A stretch of 64,000 nucleotides of DNA from JBBRHQ01 sp963781345 (GCA_963781345.1 CAWAFQ010000008.1:81774-145773); one strand, 5' to 3'; positions 1 through 8,688 are shown, counted from the stretch's first letter. Made by a program: numbers and translations. The notes: a model not told the origin generated them from the sequence alone.

Positions 1-648
1 TACGTGAACACCTCCGCCGAGGTCAAGGCCGAGACCGACTACTGCTGCACGTCTTCGAACGCGGTCAGCGTTGTCGAGCACATCTGGGCCGAGCACGGGC
101 CGGAGCAGGAGATCCTCTTCGGCCCCGACATGTGGCTCGGGGCCTTCGTCGAGCGCGAGACCGGGATCTTCTCCGACCCCGAGCGGCGCCGGCGCTTCCA
201 CATCTGGGACGGTGAATGCCACGTCCACGCCGGTATCAGGCCCGAGGACATTGCGCGAACCCGCGCCGAGCATCCGGAGGCGGAGTTCCTGATCCACCCC
301 GAGTGCGGCTGCTCGACCCAGGCGATGGAGTTCGTCGCCGCCGGCGATATCGACCCCGAGGGCGTGCACATGCTCTCCACCTCGGGAATGCTCAAGCACG
401 TCGAGGCCAACCCCAACGGCACCTACATCGTCGCCACCGAGAACGGAATGCTCTATCCGCTGCATCAGGCCGCCCCCGGGGCGAGCCTGATCGAGGCCAA
501 CCGGATGGCCTTCTGCAAGTACATGAAGATGATCACCCTGCCGAAGCTGCGCGACTCGCTGCGAGAGGTGAGGTTCGAGGTCAGCGTCACGCCCGAGATA
601 GCAGAGCGGGCGCGGCTGCCGATCGAGCGCATGGTCGCGATCGGCTGA
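1..648 (+). CDS. nadA: Quinolinate synthase A, 3' part
   Basis: This is the C-terminal part of quinolinate synthase, which condenses iminoaspartate with dihydroxyacetone phosphate in de novo NAD synthesis. The reading frame is open from base 1, so the start lies outside the window and roughly the first third to half of the protein is missing. The cysteines that bind the [4Fe-4S] cluster can be recognised in their usual settings: CCTSSNAV near the start, HPECGCS in the middle and FCKYMKMITLP near the end. The catalytic surroundings STSGM and TENGM are also present. The MauE-like gene follows after 11 bases and may be cotranscribed. Confidence 0.95.
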   Translation, partial: YVNTSAEVKAETDYCCTSSNAVSVVEHIWAEHGPEQEILFGPDMWLGAFVERETGIFSDPERRRRFHIWDGECHVHAGIRPEDIARTRAEHPEAEFLIHPECGCSTQAMEFVAAGDIDPEGVHMLSTSGMLKHVEANPNGTYIVATENGMLYPLHQAAPGASLIEANRMAFCKYMKMITLPKLRDSLREVRFEVSVTPEIAERARLPIERMVAIG

Positions 649-659
649 AGCGGTCCGCC

Positions 660-1037
660 TTGCCGGCCGACGTCGCCCGAATCGCGATCGGGGCCGTCCT
701 CGTCTCGGCCGGCCTCGCCAAGTTGCTTGACCCGCGCGCGGCCTCCTCTGCGATGGAGACCTTCGGCTTCGCGGGCGCCATCAGCTGGCTCGCCCTGGGG
801 ACCCTGGTGGTGACCGAGCTCGTCCTCGGCGTCGCGGTCGCTGCCGGGTCGACATCGGCGGCCTGGCTCGGCGCGGTCGTGCTCGCCTTCTTCGCGCTGG
901 TCCTGGTTGGCGCCCTGATGCGGGGGCGCGCCGGAGCGCCCTGCGCCTGCTTCGGACCGAGCTCGCGGATCAGCTGGGCCTCCGCTGGCCGCACCCTCGC
1001 CCTCGCCGCCGCCTGCGCCGTGCTGGCCCTCCTCTAG
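660..1037 (+). CDS. MauE/DoxX-like membrane protein
   Basis: A 125-residue integral membrane protein of the MauE/DoxX type with about four transmembrane helices. The motif PCACFGP between helices three and four is typical of the MauE group, which is usually linked to disulfide or thiol chemistry at the membrane. I chose the TTG at 660 because it follows the nadA stop closely and puts the first hydrophobic helix near the N-terminus; the frame has no ATG that fits. The substrate is unknown. Family assignment is by motif and hydropathy read by eye. Confidence 0.7.
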   Translation: MPADVARIAIGAVLVSAGLAKLLDPRAASSAMETFGFAGAISWLALGTLVVTELVLGVAVAAGSTSAAWLGAVVLAFFALVLVGALMRGRAGAPCACFGPSSRISWASAGRTLALAAACAVLALL

Positions 1038-1057
1038 ATGCCTAGGGCGATCTCGAA

Positions 1058-1564
1058 TCAACCGCCTGGGGTCGAGGCCACCTCGCGCAGCAGTCCGGTC
1101 TCGACCGCGTAGACGAACCCGCGCAGGTTGTCGGTGTGGGGGATGAAGGGACTGGCGGCGATCTTGCTGAGCTGGCGTGGGACGTCCTCGTCGAGTGCGT
1201 CGATCGCGTGGGCATGCCAGTCCGGCCGCACTCCGGCGCTGCCCTCGAGCCGCTCGGCAAGCTCCTCGTCGGTGATCTTCAGCATCCCGCAGTCGGTGTG
1301 CTGGATCAGCATGATCTCGCGGGTGCCGAGCAGGTGCTGGGAGATCGCGAGCGAGCGGATCTCGTCATCGGTGATGACGCCGCCGGCGTTGCGGATCACG
1401 TGCGCCTCACCCTCGCGCAGCCCAAGCATGGCGAGCACGTCGATCCTCGCGTCCATGCAGGTGATCACGGCCAGCCTCTTCGAAGGGGCCGGCGCCAGGG
1501 CAGCGTGGGAGAAGGCCCGGGCATAGCCGGCGTTCGCCTCCAGCGCTTCGTCGACCGCCGACAC
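1058..1564 (-). CDS. Beta-class carbonic anhydrase
   Basis: A 168-residue beta-carbonic anhydrase, which interconverts CO2 and bicarbonate in the cytoplasm. Both zinc-site signatures are visible: CMDARID (Cys and the Asp-Arg dyad) and HTDCGM (His and second Cys), with RNAGG between them. The length fits the short actinobacterial type. The frame could be extended upstream to 1618, but that would overlap the previous gene; the GTG at 1564 leaves a 4-base gap after that gene's stop, so I prefer it. It is probably cotranscribed with the upstream oxidoreductase. Confidence 0.9.
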   Translation of the reverse strand: MSAVDEALEANAGYARAFSHAALAPAPSKRLAVITCMDARIDVLAMLGLREGEAHVIRNAGGVITDDEIRSLAISQHLLGTREIMLIQHTDCGMLKITDEELAERLEGSAGVRPDWHAHAIDALDEDVPRQLSKIAASPFIPHTDNLRGFVYAVETGLLREVASTPGG

Positions 1565-1568
1565 CTTC

Positions 1569-2816
1569 CTAGCGAATCTCGGGATCCTCGAGAGGGGGCG
1601 CTCCCATCGGCTGCGCATGCCACTCGTGCGGCAGGGAGATCTCCACCTCGAGCGGCACGAAGGGCGGCTCGGGGTCCCAGTGGGCCGACTCGCCGGCGAG
1701 ATATGGGGCGAGGTAGCGGCCGCTGACCTTGTGTGGGGGCCACCAGAGGTAGTCGCTGGAGACGACCCCCTCTCCCTCGCCGCCGGTGAGCGAGTGGCGG
1801 AGGTTGAGCGATTCCTCCCCCGTCAGCAGCATTCCGCGCAGAACCGGGTGGAACGGCTGCGCCTCGACCGGGGCGCCGAGGCGCGCGGCGATGTCCTCGG
1901 CGGCGGCGTCGGCCTGCTGGGTGCCGAGCCCACCCTGCTTGATCGGGAAATTGGTCCCATCGCCGGCGGCGTAGACGTCCGGTGCGCCCTTGACTCGGGC
2001 GTGGTCGTCTATCGGTATGAAGCCGCCCTCGTCCGCGGGGAGTCCGGCGATTGCCGGGCCCTCGAGCAGCGGCAGGGAGACGACGTGGGCAAACTCGAGG
2101 CTCTCCCCGCCCGGGTGCAGTGTCAGCAGGCCGCCCTCGGACTCGGTGACCCGGGTCGAGGTTCGGACCTCGATCCTGCGGGCGGCGAGCATCTCCGAGA
2201 GTGCCTCGGAGGCGGTCGTGCCGAATACGATCAGGGGCGCCTCCTCGGGGGTGAGGATGACCAGCTCGAGGTCGAGTAGTCCAGACTCGCGGGCGCGCCG
2301 CTGGGTCATCAGGGCCAACTCGTAGATCGGCAGTGGCCAGGCTCCGCTTGGCGGTACGACGAAGGCGATCCGCCGTGGAGCACCGCCGTCGATTTCGGTC
2401 AGCAGGTTGGCCAAGGCCACCCGGTCACCCGATACGTCGAGGGTGACCGCACTCTCGAACGCGGGCCGCATCGCCCCGCCGACGCAGATCACGGCGATGT
2501 CGTATGGGACCTCTGAGCCGTCGTCGAGATGTGCGACGTGGGCCTCGGGGTCGATCCGTTCGATCCCATGCTGGAGAAAGCGAGCACCGAACTCCTCGGC
2601 GATCGGGGCCAGCTCACGGTGCTCGGCGACCTCTGGAGAGAAAGGCTCCTCGACGACAAGGGGCTTGTAGAAGAAGTCGGGCCGTGGGGCGGCGAGCGTG
2701 ATCCGGACGCGATCCGCGGCCAGATCGTGCAGCGCGAGCAGCGTTTCGAGACCGGCGATGCCGCCGCCGGCGATCAGAACTCTCGCGGGGCCCGTGCTCT
2801 CACGACTTGCATTCAT
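1569..2816 (-). CDS. FAD-dependent pyridine nucleotide-disulfide family oxidoreductase (SQR/NDH-2-like)
   Basis: A 415-residue flavoprotein. The N-terminal dinucleotide fold has GGGIAGLE around residue 17, and the second FAD motif reads VYAAGDGTNFP near residue 290. The overall shape resembles sulfide:quinone reductases and type II NADH dehydrogenases, but I see no clear pair of redox cysteines, so substrate and acceptor remain open. It starts at an ATG and is divergent from the glycosyltransferase gene, with 62 bases between the two starts. The carbonic anhydrase follows on the same strand. Confidence 0.8.
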   Translation of the reverse strand: MNASRESTGPARVLIAGGGIAGLETLLALHDLAADRVRITLAAPRPDFFYKPLVVEEPFSPEVAEHRELAPIAEEFGARFLQHGIERIDPEAHVAHLDDGSEVPYDIAVICVGGAMRPAFESAVTLDVSGDRVALANLLTEIDGGAPRRIAFVVPPSGAWPLPIYELALMTQRRARESGLLDLELVILTPEEAPLIVFGTTASEALSEMLAARRIEVRTSTRVTESEGGLLTLHPGGESLEFAHVVSLPLLEGPAIAGLPADEGGFIPIDDHARVKGAPDVYAAGDGTNFPIKQGGLGTQQADAAAEDIAARLGAPVEAQPFHPVLRGMLLTGEESLNLRHSLTGGEGEGVVSSDYLWWPPHKVSGRYLAPYLAGESAHWDPEPPFVPLEVEISLPHEWHAQPMGAPPLEDPEIR

Positions 2817-2878
2817 CGCCGCTAATCATCCCCCATTTCGTCCCGTCCGCCTCTGTATGCGCAAGAGTATGCCCCGCC

Positions 2879-4294
2879 ATGGGCGGTCTCTACTACGTCG
2901 ACGTCGCGCCGGAGCCGCTCGAGCGTTTCCGCGACCTGCTGGGGGAGGGTTACGCCGAGGTCGAGGCGGGCGCAGAGCAGGCCCGCACGCTGTTCGCGGG
3001 CCGGGTCATCTGGCAGATGAACTCGACCGCGAGCGGCGGGGGCGTGGCGGAGATGCTTCGCTCTCATCTCGCCTACGTGCGCGCGGTGGGCGTCGATGTG
3101 CGCTGGGGGGTCGTCGGCGACGGCACCGAGTTCTTCACCGTGACCAAGCGGATCCACAACAACCTGCACGGGTCGGAGGGGGACGGGGGGGACCTTGGCC
3201 CGGCCGAGCGCGAGGCATATGAGTCCGGGCTTAAGGGGGCGGCGGCGGAGCTGGCCGCGGTGGTGCGGCCCGGAGATGTCGCCTTCCTCCATGACCCGCA
3301 GACGCTCGGTCTGATCCGGCCGATGCGAGAGGCGGGAGCACGCGTGCTCTGGCGATGCCACGTCGGTGTCAACAAGCCAAACGACACAGTCAGGAGGGCC
3401 TGGGAGTTCCTGAGTCCGTATGTGGCGGAGGCGGAGGCTCTGGTCTTCTCGCGCCGGGAGTACGTGTGGGAGGGGCTCGACCCGGCAAGGGTCACGATCG
3501 TCCCTCCCTCGATCGATCCCTTCTCCCCCAAGAACCAGGACCTCGGGCCGGAGGCGGTCGAGGCGATCCTCGACGTTGCCGGAATCGGCCCCGATGGGCG
3601 AACCGGTCCTTCGGGGTTCACGCGAACCGACGGCACCCCGGGGCGAGTCGATCGGCGCGGCGAGGTCGTCCAGGACTCGCCGGTCCCGGCGGAGGCGTCG
3701 CTGGTCTCCCAGGTCTCGCGCTGGGACCGGCTCAAGGACCCGGTCGGGGTGATCGAGGGCTTTGCCCGCTACCTCACCGACCCCGGAACGCACCTGCTGC
3801 TGGCGGGCCCAGACGTATCGGCGGTGGCCGATGACCCGGAGGGGGCCGAGGTGCTCAGGGAGGTGATCGCCCGGCGGGCCGCGCTCGAGGAGGGCGTGCG
3901 CTCGCGCGTCCACCTGGCAATGCTGCCCATGGACGACATCGAGGAGAACGCTGCAATCGTCAACGCTGTGCAGAGGCGGTCCCAGGTGATCGTCCAGAAG
4001 AGCATCGCGGAGGGGTTCGGACTCACCGTCGCGGAGGCGATGTGGAAGGGCACGCCGGTCGTCGCCAGTCGGCTCGGCGGCATCCTGGACCAGATCGTCG
4101 ACGGCGAGAGCGGACTGATGGTCGAGCCACGGGATCTCGCCGCATTCGGCGCCGCGGTCTCCTCCCTGCTCGCGGACCCAGATCGCGCCCGTCGGATCGG
4201 CCTCGCCGGGCGAAAGAGGGTCGCTGAGAAGTTCCTGGTGACGGGCCGCCTGCTCAGCTATTTCGAGGTGTTTGCGGGCATCCTCTCCCGATGA
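2879..4294 (+). CDS. treT: GT4 glycosyltransferase, TreT-like trehalose synthase
   Basis: A glycosyltransferase of the GT4/GT-B fold, about 471 residues. The N-terminal half contains WQMNSTASGGGVAEML and TKRIHNNLHG, which are typical of trehalose glycosyltransferring synthase (TreT: NDP-glucose plus glucose to trehalose) and related trehalose phosphorylases. The C-terminal half has the donor-site region SIAEGFGLTVAEAMWKGTPV with its conserved glutamate. I prefer the ATG at 2879 over the upstream ATG at 2807, because the upstream one overlaps the divergent neighbour and adds 24 residues with no family look. The exact donor and acceptor cannot be read from the sequence. Confidence 0.82.
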   Translation: MGGLYYVDVAPEPLERFRDLLGEGYAEVEAGAEQARTLFAGRVIWQMNSTASGGGVAEMLRSHLAYVRAVGVDVRWGVVGDGTEFFTVTKRIHNNLHGSEGDGGDLGPAEREAYESGLKGAAAELAAVVRPGDVAFLHDPQTLGLIRPMREAGARVLWRCHVGVNKPNDTVRRAWEFLSPYVAEAEALVFSRREYVWEGLDPARVTIVPPSIDPFSPKNQDLGPEAVEAILDVAGIGPDGRTGPSGFTRTDGTPGRVDRRGEVVQDSPVPAEASLVSQVSRWDRLKDPVGVIEGFARYLTDPGTHLLLAGPDVSAVADDPEGAEVLREVIARRAALEEGVRSRVHLAMLPMDDIEENAAIVNAVQRRSQVIVQKSIAEGFGLTVAEAMWKGTPVVASRLGGILDQIVDGESGLMVEPRDLAAFGAAVSSLLADPDRARRIGLAGRKRVAEKFLVTGRLLSYFEVFAGILSR

Positions 4295-4403
4295 GGTTGC
4301 GGATTCTCCACGCGCGCTCAGCGGGGAACCACCGATGACCGGGCACCATCTATCGATCAGTATCCGCTCGATGGTCGCCGCTTCGCGAAATGTTGTCGAG
4401 TCC

Positions 4404-4420
4404 TTTGCCCTCCGCTTGCC
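4404..4420 (+). promoter_or_regulatory. Candidate response-regulator box (copy iii)
   Basis: TTTGCC, five bases, then CTTGCC: a direct repeat with an 11-base period, ending 50 bases before the start of the exported protein at 4471. It matches two stronger copies at 6557-6573 and 8738-8754. An 11-base direct repeat is the usual binding geometry of OmpR/PhoB-type regulators, and such a regulator is encoded at 7969-8688. The link is inferred. Confidence 0.45.
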
Positions 4421-4470
4421 GTCGGTGCCCGATGATCACTGGACCCCCTCCACCAAGGAGTTTGATCCAG

Positions 4471-4773
4471 ATGATCAGTCCAAGAGCAAGACTCATAACG
4501 GCGGCCACAGTTGTCGGCCTCGGCGGCCTCGCCGGGGTCGCCCTCGGGTCCAACCAGGGCCCGTCGGTGGCTCCAGCGCCGTCCACTGTCACTTCGAGCC
4601 GGCCGGCGAGCTCGCCGGCCCCGGTTCTGACCAGCGCCAGTGGTTCGGTCTCGTCGATTCCGGTAAGCCGCGTCGTCAGTGCACCGGCCGGCAGAGTCCG
4701 CCGCCATCCGGTTGTGACACGGTCCAGTGGCGCCGGGCGCGCGGGCGGCGAGAACGAGGAGATGGACGACTGA
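4471..4773 (+). CDS. Small exported Ser/Thr/Pro-rich protein
   Basis: A 100-residue protein of unknown function. The start is the ATG at 4471, preceded by AAGGAG at 4455-4460. The N-terminus is a signal or anchor segment containing VVGLGGLAGVALGS; almost the same string occurs in the Gly-rich protein at 8826, so the two are paralogous at their N-termini. The rest is a low-complexity Ser/Pro/Val linker followed by a basic patch (GRVRRHPVVTR) and an acidic tail. A putative response-regulator box lies just upstream. It is likely surface-exposed; no enzyme motif is seen. Confidence 0.6.
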   Translation: MISPRARLITAATVVGLGGLAGVALGSNQGPSVAPAPSTVTSSRPASSPAPVLTSASGSVSSIPVSRVVSAPAGRVRRHPVVTRSSGAGRAGGENEEMDD

Positions 4774-4786
4774 TAGGAGGCCCCTG

Positions 4787-5053
4787 ATGAGCTTCACCGC
4801 TGAAGAGGCACGCCGGCACGGCGAGGAGATCGGAATCAACTGGGACTCGGCGCCCTTCGACGTCGAGCAGTTCCGGATGGGAATGGACGTCGAGCTCGAG
4901 CACGGCGCGCAGGACCCGGCCACCAACGTCACCCATGACGATCCGATCGTGACCGCGAAGATCGCGCTGGCGCACCTGAATGAGTTCCCGGACTACTACA
5001 CGCGCCTCGATCGGATGGAGGAAGAGGCGAAGCGAGAGCACGGGATCGGTTGA
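4787..5053 (+). CDS. Small conserved protein, DUF5661-like
   Basis: An 88-residue soluble protein that starts at the ATG at 4787 with a good AGGAGG site at 4775-4780. The segments FTAEEARRHGEEIGI and IALAHLNEFPDYYTRL look like a small conserved family that I recall as DUF5661, but I cannot verify the name. No catalytic motif is obvious. It lies 13 bases behind the exported protein and 4 bases before the heme-binding protein, so the three probably form one transcript. Confidence 0.6.
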   Translation: MSFTAEEARRHGEEIGINWDSAPFDVEQFRMGMDVELEHGAQDPATNVTHDDPIVTAKIALAHLNEFPDYYTRLDRMEEEAKREHGIG

Positions 5054-5057
5054 GCTG

Positions 5058-5522
5058 ATGTCGTTCAGCTGGCGGCGGGCGATCCGCTGGGTCCTGCTCG
5101 GCGGCCTCGGCCTGCTGGTGCTGATCCAGCTGGTCCCCTATGGCCGCGACCACGCCAATCCGCCGGTGACGAGGGCGGCTCGGTGGACCGACTCCCAGGG
5201 GGAGCAGCTCGCCAAGCAGTCCTGCTACGACTGCCACAGCAACCTCACCAACTGGAAGTGGTACTCCAACATCGCGCCGGTCTCATGGCTGGTTCAGCGC
5301 GACGTCGACGAGGGACGGAGCACTCTCAACTTCTCCGAGTGGAACCGCGGCCAGGCCGAGCTGGGGGATCTGCTCGACCAGGTCTCGAGCGGAGAGATGC
5401 CGCCGATGCAGTACACGCTGATCCACTCGTCGGCCTCCCTCTCCTCGAGCGAGAAGGCGCAGCTGGCGCGAGCGCTCACGCAGCTGTATGCGTCGGATCC
5501 GCCGCCGCCCGGCGGCGGGTAG
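5058..5522 (+). CDS. Membrane-anchored heme-binding domain protein
   Basis: A 154-residue protein with an N-terminal transmembrane anchor (VLLGGLGLLVLIQLVPYG) followed by an extracytoplasmic domain with one c-type heme site, SCYDCHSN (CxxCH). The further motifs WYSNIAPVSWL and GEMPPMQY are typical of the Haem_bd (PF14376-like) family. It is therefore a candidate for a single-heme electron carrier on the outer face of the membrane. The ATG at 5058 follows the previous stop by 4 bases. It lies near the ApbE electron-transfer operon, which suggests but does not prove a shared redox role. Its 3' end overlaps the convergent gene by 47 bases. Confidence 0.82.
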   Translation: MSFSWRRAIRWVLLGGLGLLVLIQLVPYGRDHANPPVTRAARWTDSQGEQLAKQSCYDCHSNLTNWKWYSNIAPVSWLVQRDVDEGRSTLNFSEWNRGQAELGDLLDQVSSGEMPPMQYTLIHSSASLSSSEKAQLARALTQLYASDPPPPGGG

Positions 5523-5949
5523 GCCCACCCGGTCGCCTCGGGCCAGGCGGGCCCGGGTCGAGACCTTCGCCCTCGATCAGGCGCAGCCCACGGCGTCGGC
5601 CCACCTCCGAGTGAGGGTTGGCCACCGACCGGAGGCGCCTGCGGCTGGCGAGCATCCCGGCGACCCACTCGAGGACGCGAACCCGCGAGAGCCGGAAGCC
5701 GGCCGGGGGCAGGTCGGCGAGGATCCCCGTGGCGAAGTCCGCGCCGAGACGGCTCGCGATCTTCGCGTCGCCCGTCGCGTGCAGCAGCAGCGCCCGCGAG
5801 ATCTCGGGGTCGCTGCCCCCGCGCCGCCACCCGAGGCCGCAGGCGGCCTCTGACTCGCCGAGCATCAGCGGGTGAGAGAGGTTGCCGTGCTCGACGAACA
5901 CCGCCCTCCCGAAGGCTGTGAACTTCCCTACGTAGCTGATCTCGTCCAT
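5476..5949 (-). CDS. DUF6166-like protein
   Basis: A 157-residue protein of unknown function. The order YVGKFTAFGRAVFVEHG, then GLGWRRGGSDPEISRALLLH, then LADLPPAGFRLSRVRV resembles the DUF6166 pattern, in which a short N-terminal strand region is followed by a WGYxGSGPxxLAxxIL-like helix. The C-terminal 50 residues are Arg/Pro-rich and may be unstructured. It runs against the heme-binding gene, with a 47-base tail-to-tail overlap. No partner gene suggests a role. Confidence 0.5.
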   Translation of the reverse strand: MDEISYVGKFTAFGRAVFVEHGNLSHPLMLGESEAACGLGWRRGGSDPEISRALLLHATGDAKIASRLGADFATGILADLPPAGFRLSRVRVLEWVAGMLASRRRLRSVANPHSEVGRRRGLRLIEGEGLDPGPPGPRRPGGPTRRRAAADPTHTAA

Positions 5950-6087
5950 CTCGGCCCGCTTTCGGTTTCGATCAAAACTGGCTCTGCTCCGCGATTAGAG
6001 CAGCGCAACAGACAAGCGCAGGGATCGAGAATGGAAAGGGCCGGTGAAGCTTTCGAGAGGCTGCTAACTGGGGGCCGGCGAAGTTGG

Positions 6088-6498
6088 TCAGTCGTCGGCC
6101 TGCCCGGATGACCCGCCGCCCGCCGGCGCGGATGAGTCATCTCCCGAGCTCGGCGGTGGGCTGGGCGCCGGGGGGCTGACCGGGGACGAGACCGGCGGTG
6201 GGGGCGGTGGCGTCGCGGAGGTCGTCGGCACGACCGGCGTCGTGGGAGTCGTCGGCGTGGCGGGCGTCGTCGCTGCGGAATGGTGCCGGTGCCGGCGCTG
6301 ATGCCGCTGCCGCTGCCGCTGTGGTGAAGCGCGAGGAGTCGCAGCGTTCGGTATCAGCTGGTCTCCGGCCGAGATCGGCTCGGAGGCGAGCCCGATCTGC
6401 TGGCTGGTGAGATTGCTGGCGGCGATCGAGACCATCGCCGCGGCGGCAATGCCGAGCAGCGCAAACCCGGACCATCGGATCCACACGGGAAGCCTCAT
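6088..6498 (-). CDS. Exported or anchored Pro/Thr/Ser-rich protein
   Basis: A 136-residue protein with one N-terminal hydrophobic helix (FALLGIAAAAMVSIAA), a short segment containing ISAGDQLIP, a His/Arg/Gln-rich stretch (QRQRQRHQRRHRHH) and a Pro/Thr/Ser tail rich in TPTTP and PPPPP. No domain is recognised. It is the third gene of the minus-strand group after the response regulator and histidine kinase, and also has its own candidate regulator box at 6557-6573. Its low-complexity make-up matches the proteins at 4471, 8826 and 9673. Confidence 0.55.
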   Translation of the reverse strand: MRLPVWIRWSGFALLGIAAAAMVSIAASNLTSQQIGLASEPISAGDQLIPNAATPRASPQRQRQRHQRRHRHHSAATTPATPTTPTTPVVPTTSATPPPPPPVSSPVSPPAPSPPPSSGDDSSAPAGGGSSGQADD

Positions 6499-6556
6499 CG
6501 GCCTGCGCGAGGTTGGGGACGGGCACGAGTCACGGCCACAACGATAGGAAGGTCGC

Positions 6557-6573
6557 GGTAAAGGGCCGGCAAA
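6557..6573 (-). promoter_or_regulatory. Candidate response-regulator box (copy ii)
   Basis: Read on the minus strand this is TTTGCC-GGCCC-TTTACC, an 11-base-period direct repeat that matches the copy at 8738-8754 in both half-sites. It lies 58 bases before the start of the exported protein at 6498 and just outside the 3' end of the histidine kinase gene. Binding by the neighbouring response regulator is inferred. Confidence 0.55.
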
Positions 6574-6577
6574 GACG

Positions 6578-8074
6578 TCAGCCTCGAATCTCGTCCTGGC
6601 GAGCCGGGTCGAGGATTATCGTCGCCTGGAGTCCGCGGCGGGTCCGGTTGGCGAGCTCCACGTCTCCACCCCACTCGCGGGCCAGCTCGCGGGCGATCGC
6701 CAGTCCAAGTCCGGTTCCGCCCGAGACCCGGCGGCCGGCGCTGCCGCGGCTGAAGCGCTCGAAGACCGCCTTCTCCTCGCCCGGCTCGAGCCCTGGTCCC
6801 TCGTCGCGGACGTCGATCCGGTCGGGGCCCGCGGTGATCTCGACGGCGGACCCCGCCGGCGAGTAGGAGATCGCGTTCTCGACCAGCGCATCGATCGCCC
6901 GGTCGAGGTCGCCGCGCGTGCACAGCGGTTGCCCGGGAGCTCCGTCGCCGCGCACCAGCAGGCTTATGTCACTGTCTGCGGCGGTGCTCCGCCACCTCTC
7001 TGCGGCGCGGGCGACCGCCTCTCCCAGGTCCATCGGCTCTCCCGGGAGGTCCCTCTCGCCCGCCCGGCTGAGGATCAGCAGCTCGTCGACCATGTCCGAG
7101 AGCCGGTCGATCTCGCGCATGCCGGCGTCGAGCTCGGCGGCGGTCCGATCACCGGCACCGACACTCTCCCTGAGAGCCTCCAGCCGCAGTCGAAGACCCG
7201 TCAGCGGGGTCCTCAGCTGATGCGACGCGTCGGCGACGAAGTCCTCCTGTACGCGCAGCAGTCGCCTGATCCTCTTCGTCATCTCGTTGAAGGTCCTTGC
7301 CAGCGAGCGCTGCTCCGAGCTTCCCTCGACCTCGACGGTTGCGCTGAGATCACCGTGGGCGACGGCCTTCGCCGCCTCGTCGAGCTTGCGGATCGGCCGT
7401 GCCACCTGTTGGGCGATCAGGGCGCCCGCTGCCATCCCGAGCAAGAGGACGACAGCGGCGAGCAGCGCGAGGTCGAGGATTGAGGTCCTCACCGCCCGGT
7501 GCACGGCGGCGACGCTCTGGGTGATTCGCACCGCTCCGACGGGTCGCCCACGGCGAATAACCGGGACGGCCGTGGCGAGGATCTCGGCCCCCAGCGTCTT
7601 GCTCTGGCGCTGAACCTGCTCACCCTGGCCGCCGAGAGCGGCGGCGATCTCCGGCCGCCCGCCGTAGGAAGTGCCGAGCGGGGCCCCTGAGGCGCTGTCG
7701 GCCAGCAGGGCCCCCCTCTTGTCCACCACTATCACCCGGCCTCGAACCGTTTGCGCCGACACTCCGACGAGCCGGTCAAGCCTCCTGCGCTGTGCGGGGC
7801 CCAGCAGCTCGGCTGAGGTTGCGGAGACGACGTCGGCCTGGCTCAGCGCCTGGCTGCGGACCTCCGAGTCGACCCGGTCACGAAGGCTTATCGCCAGCGG
7901 CACGCCGAGGGCGATCAGCGCAAGCAGCAGGACGTAGGCCAGCGCCAGCAGGAGAATGGCCCGGAGGCTTACGGCTTCTCCACCTCCGGCGCGGCGAAGC
8001 GGAAACCCACGCCTCGCACGGTCTCTATATACCGCGGCTTCGCGGGGTCCTCGCCAAGCTTGCGGCGCAGCCAT
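6578..8074 (-). CDS. Two-component sensor histidine kinase
   Basis: A membrane sensor kinase: first transmembrane helix, an extracytoplasmic sensor of about 130 residues, a second helix, a HAMP linker (ARPIRKLDEAAKAVAHGD), the phospho-accepting H-box ASHQLRTPLTGL, N-box VENAISYSP, G1 DEGPGLEPGE and G2 GGTGLGLAIAREL. The start is uncertain. The only ATG, GTG or TTG before the first helix is the ATG at 8074, which would overlap the response regulator by 106 bases; a non-standard start near 7972 is the alternative. It is cotranscribed with, and surely pairs with, the upstream regulator. Confidence 0.9.
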   Translation of the reverse strand: MAAPQAWRGPREAAVYRDRARRGFPLRRAGGGEAVSLRAILLLALAYVLLLALIALGVPLAISLRDRVDSEVRSQALSQADVVSATSAELLGPAQRRRLDRLVGVSAQTVRGRVIVVDKRGALLADSASGAPLGTSYGGRPEIAAALGGQGEQVQRQSKTLGAEILATAVPVIRRGRPVGAVRITQSVAAVHRAVRTSILDLALLAAVVLLLGMAAGALIAQQVARPIRKLDEAAKAVAHGDLSATVEVEGSSEQRSLARTFNEMTKRIRRLLRVQEDFVADASHQLRTPLTGLRLRLEALRESVGAGDRTAAELDAGMREIDRLSDMVDELLILSRAGERDLPGEPMDLGEAVARAAERWRSTAADSDISLLVRGDGAPGQPLCTRGDLDRAIDALVENAISYSPAGSAVEITAGPDRIDVRDEGPGLEPGEEKAVFERFSRGSAGRRVSGGTGLGLAIARELAREWGGDVELANRTRRGLQATIILDPARQDEIRG

Positions 8075-8688
8075 CCGATGTGCACGTCCAGCGTCTTGGT
8101 CGAGCCGAACCAGTTGACGTCCCAGACCCGCGACATCAGGTCCTCGCGCTTGACGACCTGGCCCGCGTTTCGCGCCAGCTCGGCCAGCAGGTCGAACTCC
8201 TTGCGGCTGAGCTGAAGCTCCTCGCCGTCGAGACGCGCGATCCGCGCCCCCGAGTCAAGCTCGAGCTCGCCTATCGTGATCACCGGCTCCCCTGTGCTCG
8301 GCTTGGCCGATGTCCGGCGCAGCACCGCCCGGATCCGCGAGATCACCTCGCGGGCGCTGAACGGCTTGACGACATAATCATCGGCCCCCAGCTCGAGGCC
8401 GACGATCCGGTCCATCTCGGTCCCGCGTGCGGTCAGCATCACGATCGGCACGTCGGAGCGCCGTCGCAGCTCCCGGCAGATGTCGCGGCCATCGGCATCG
8501 GGGAGGCCGAGGTCGAGCAGGACGAGGTCCGGCGCGGCGTTCTCGGCCAACTCCAGCGCCTCGGCACCCGTGGTCGTCACCAGGGGCTCGAATCCAGCCC
8601 TGCGCAGGGCCTCGGCAAAGGGCTCTGAGATCGACTCCTCGTCCTCGACAAAGAGGATCCGCCCATTGGTGGCGGCCGGTGCGTCCAT
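7969..8688 (-). CDS. OmpR/PhoB-family response regulator
   Basis: A 239-residue response regulator. The receiver domain has the acidic pair in VEDEES, the phospho-acceptor Asp in LVLLDLGLPD, the Thr in VMLTA and Lys in VVKPF. The C-terminal winged helix ends with HIGWLRRKLGE and VRGVGFRF. The ATG at 8688 gives a normal receiver N-terminus; a longer frame to 8805 has no family look. The gene is divergent from the Gly-rich/ApbE operon, and a direct-repeat box (8738-8754) sits between them, which suggests autoregulation and control of the operon. Confidence 0.93.
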   Translation of the reverse strand: MDAPAATNGRILFVEDEESISEPFAEALRRAGFEPLVTTTGAEALELAENAAPDLVLLDLGLPDADGRDICRELRRRSDVPIVMLTARGTEMDRIVGLELGADDYVVKPFSAREVISRIRAVLRRTSAKPSTGEPVITIGELELDSGARIARLDGEELQLSRKEFDLLAELARNAGQVVKREDLMSRVWDVNWFGSTKTLDVHIGWLRRKLGEDPAKPRYIETVRGVGFRFAAPEVEKP

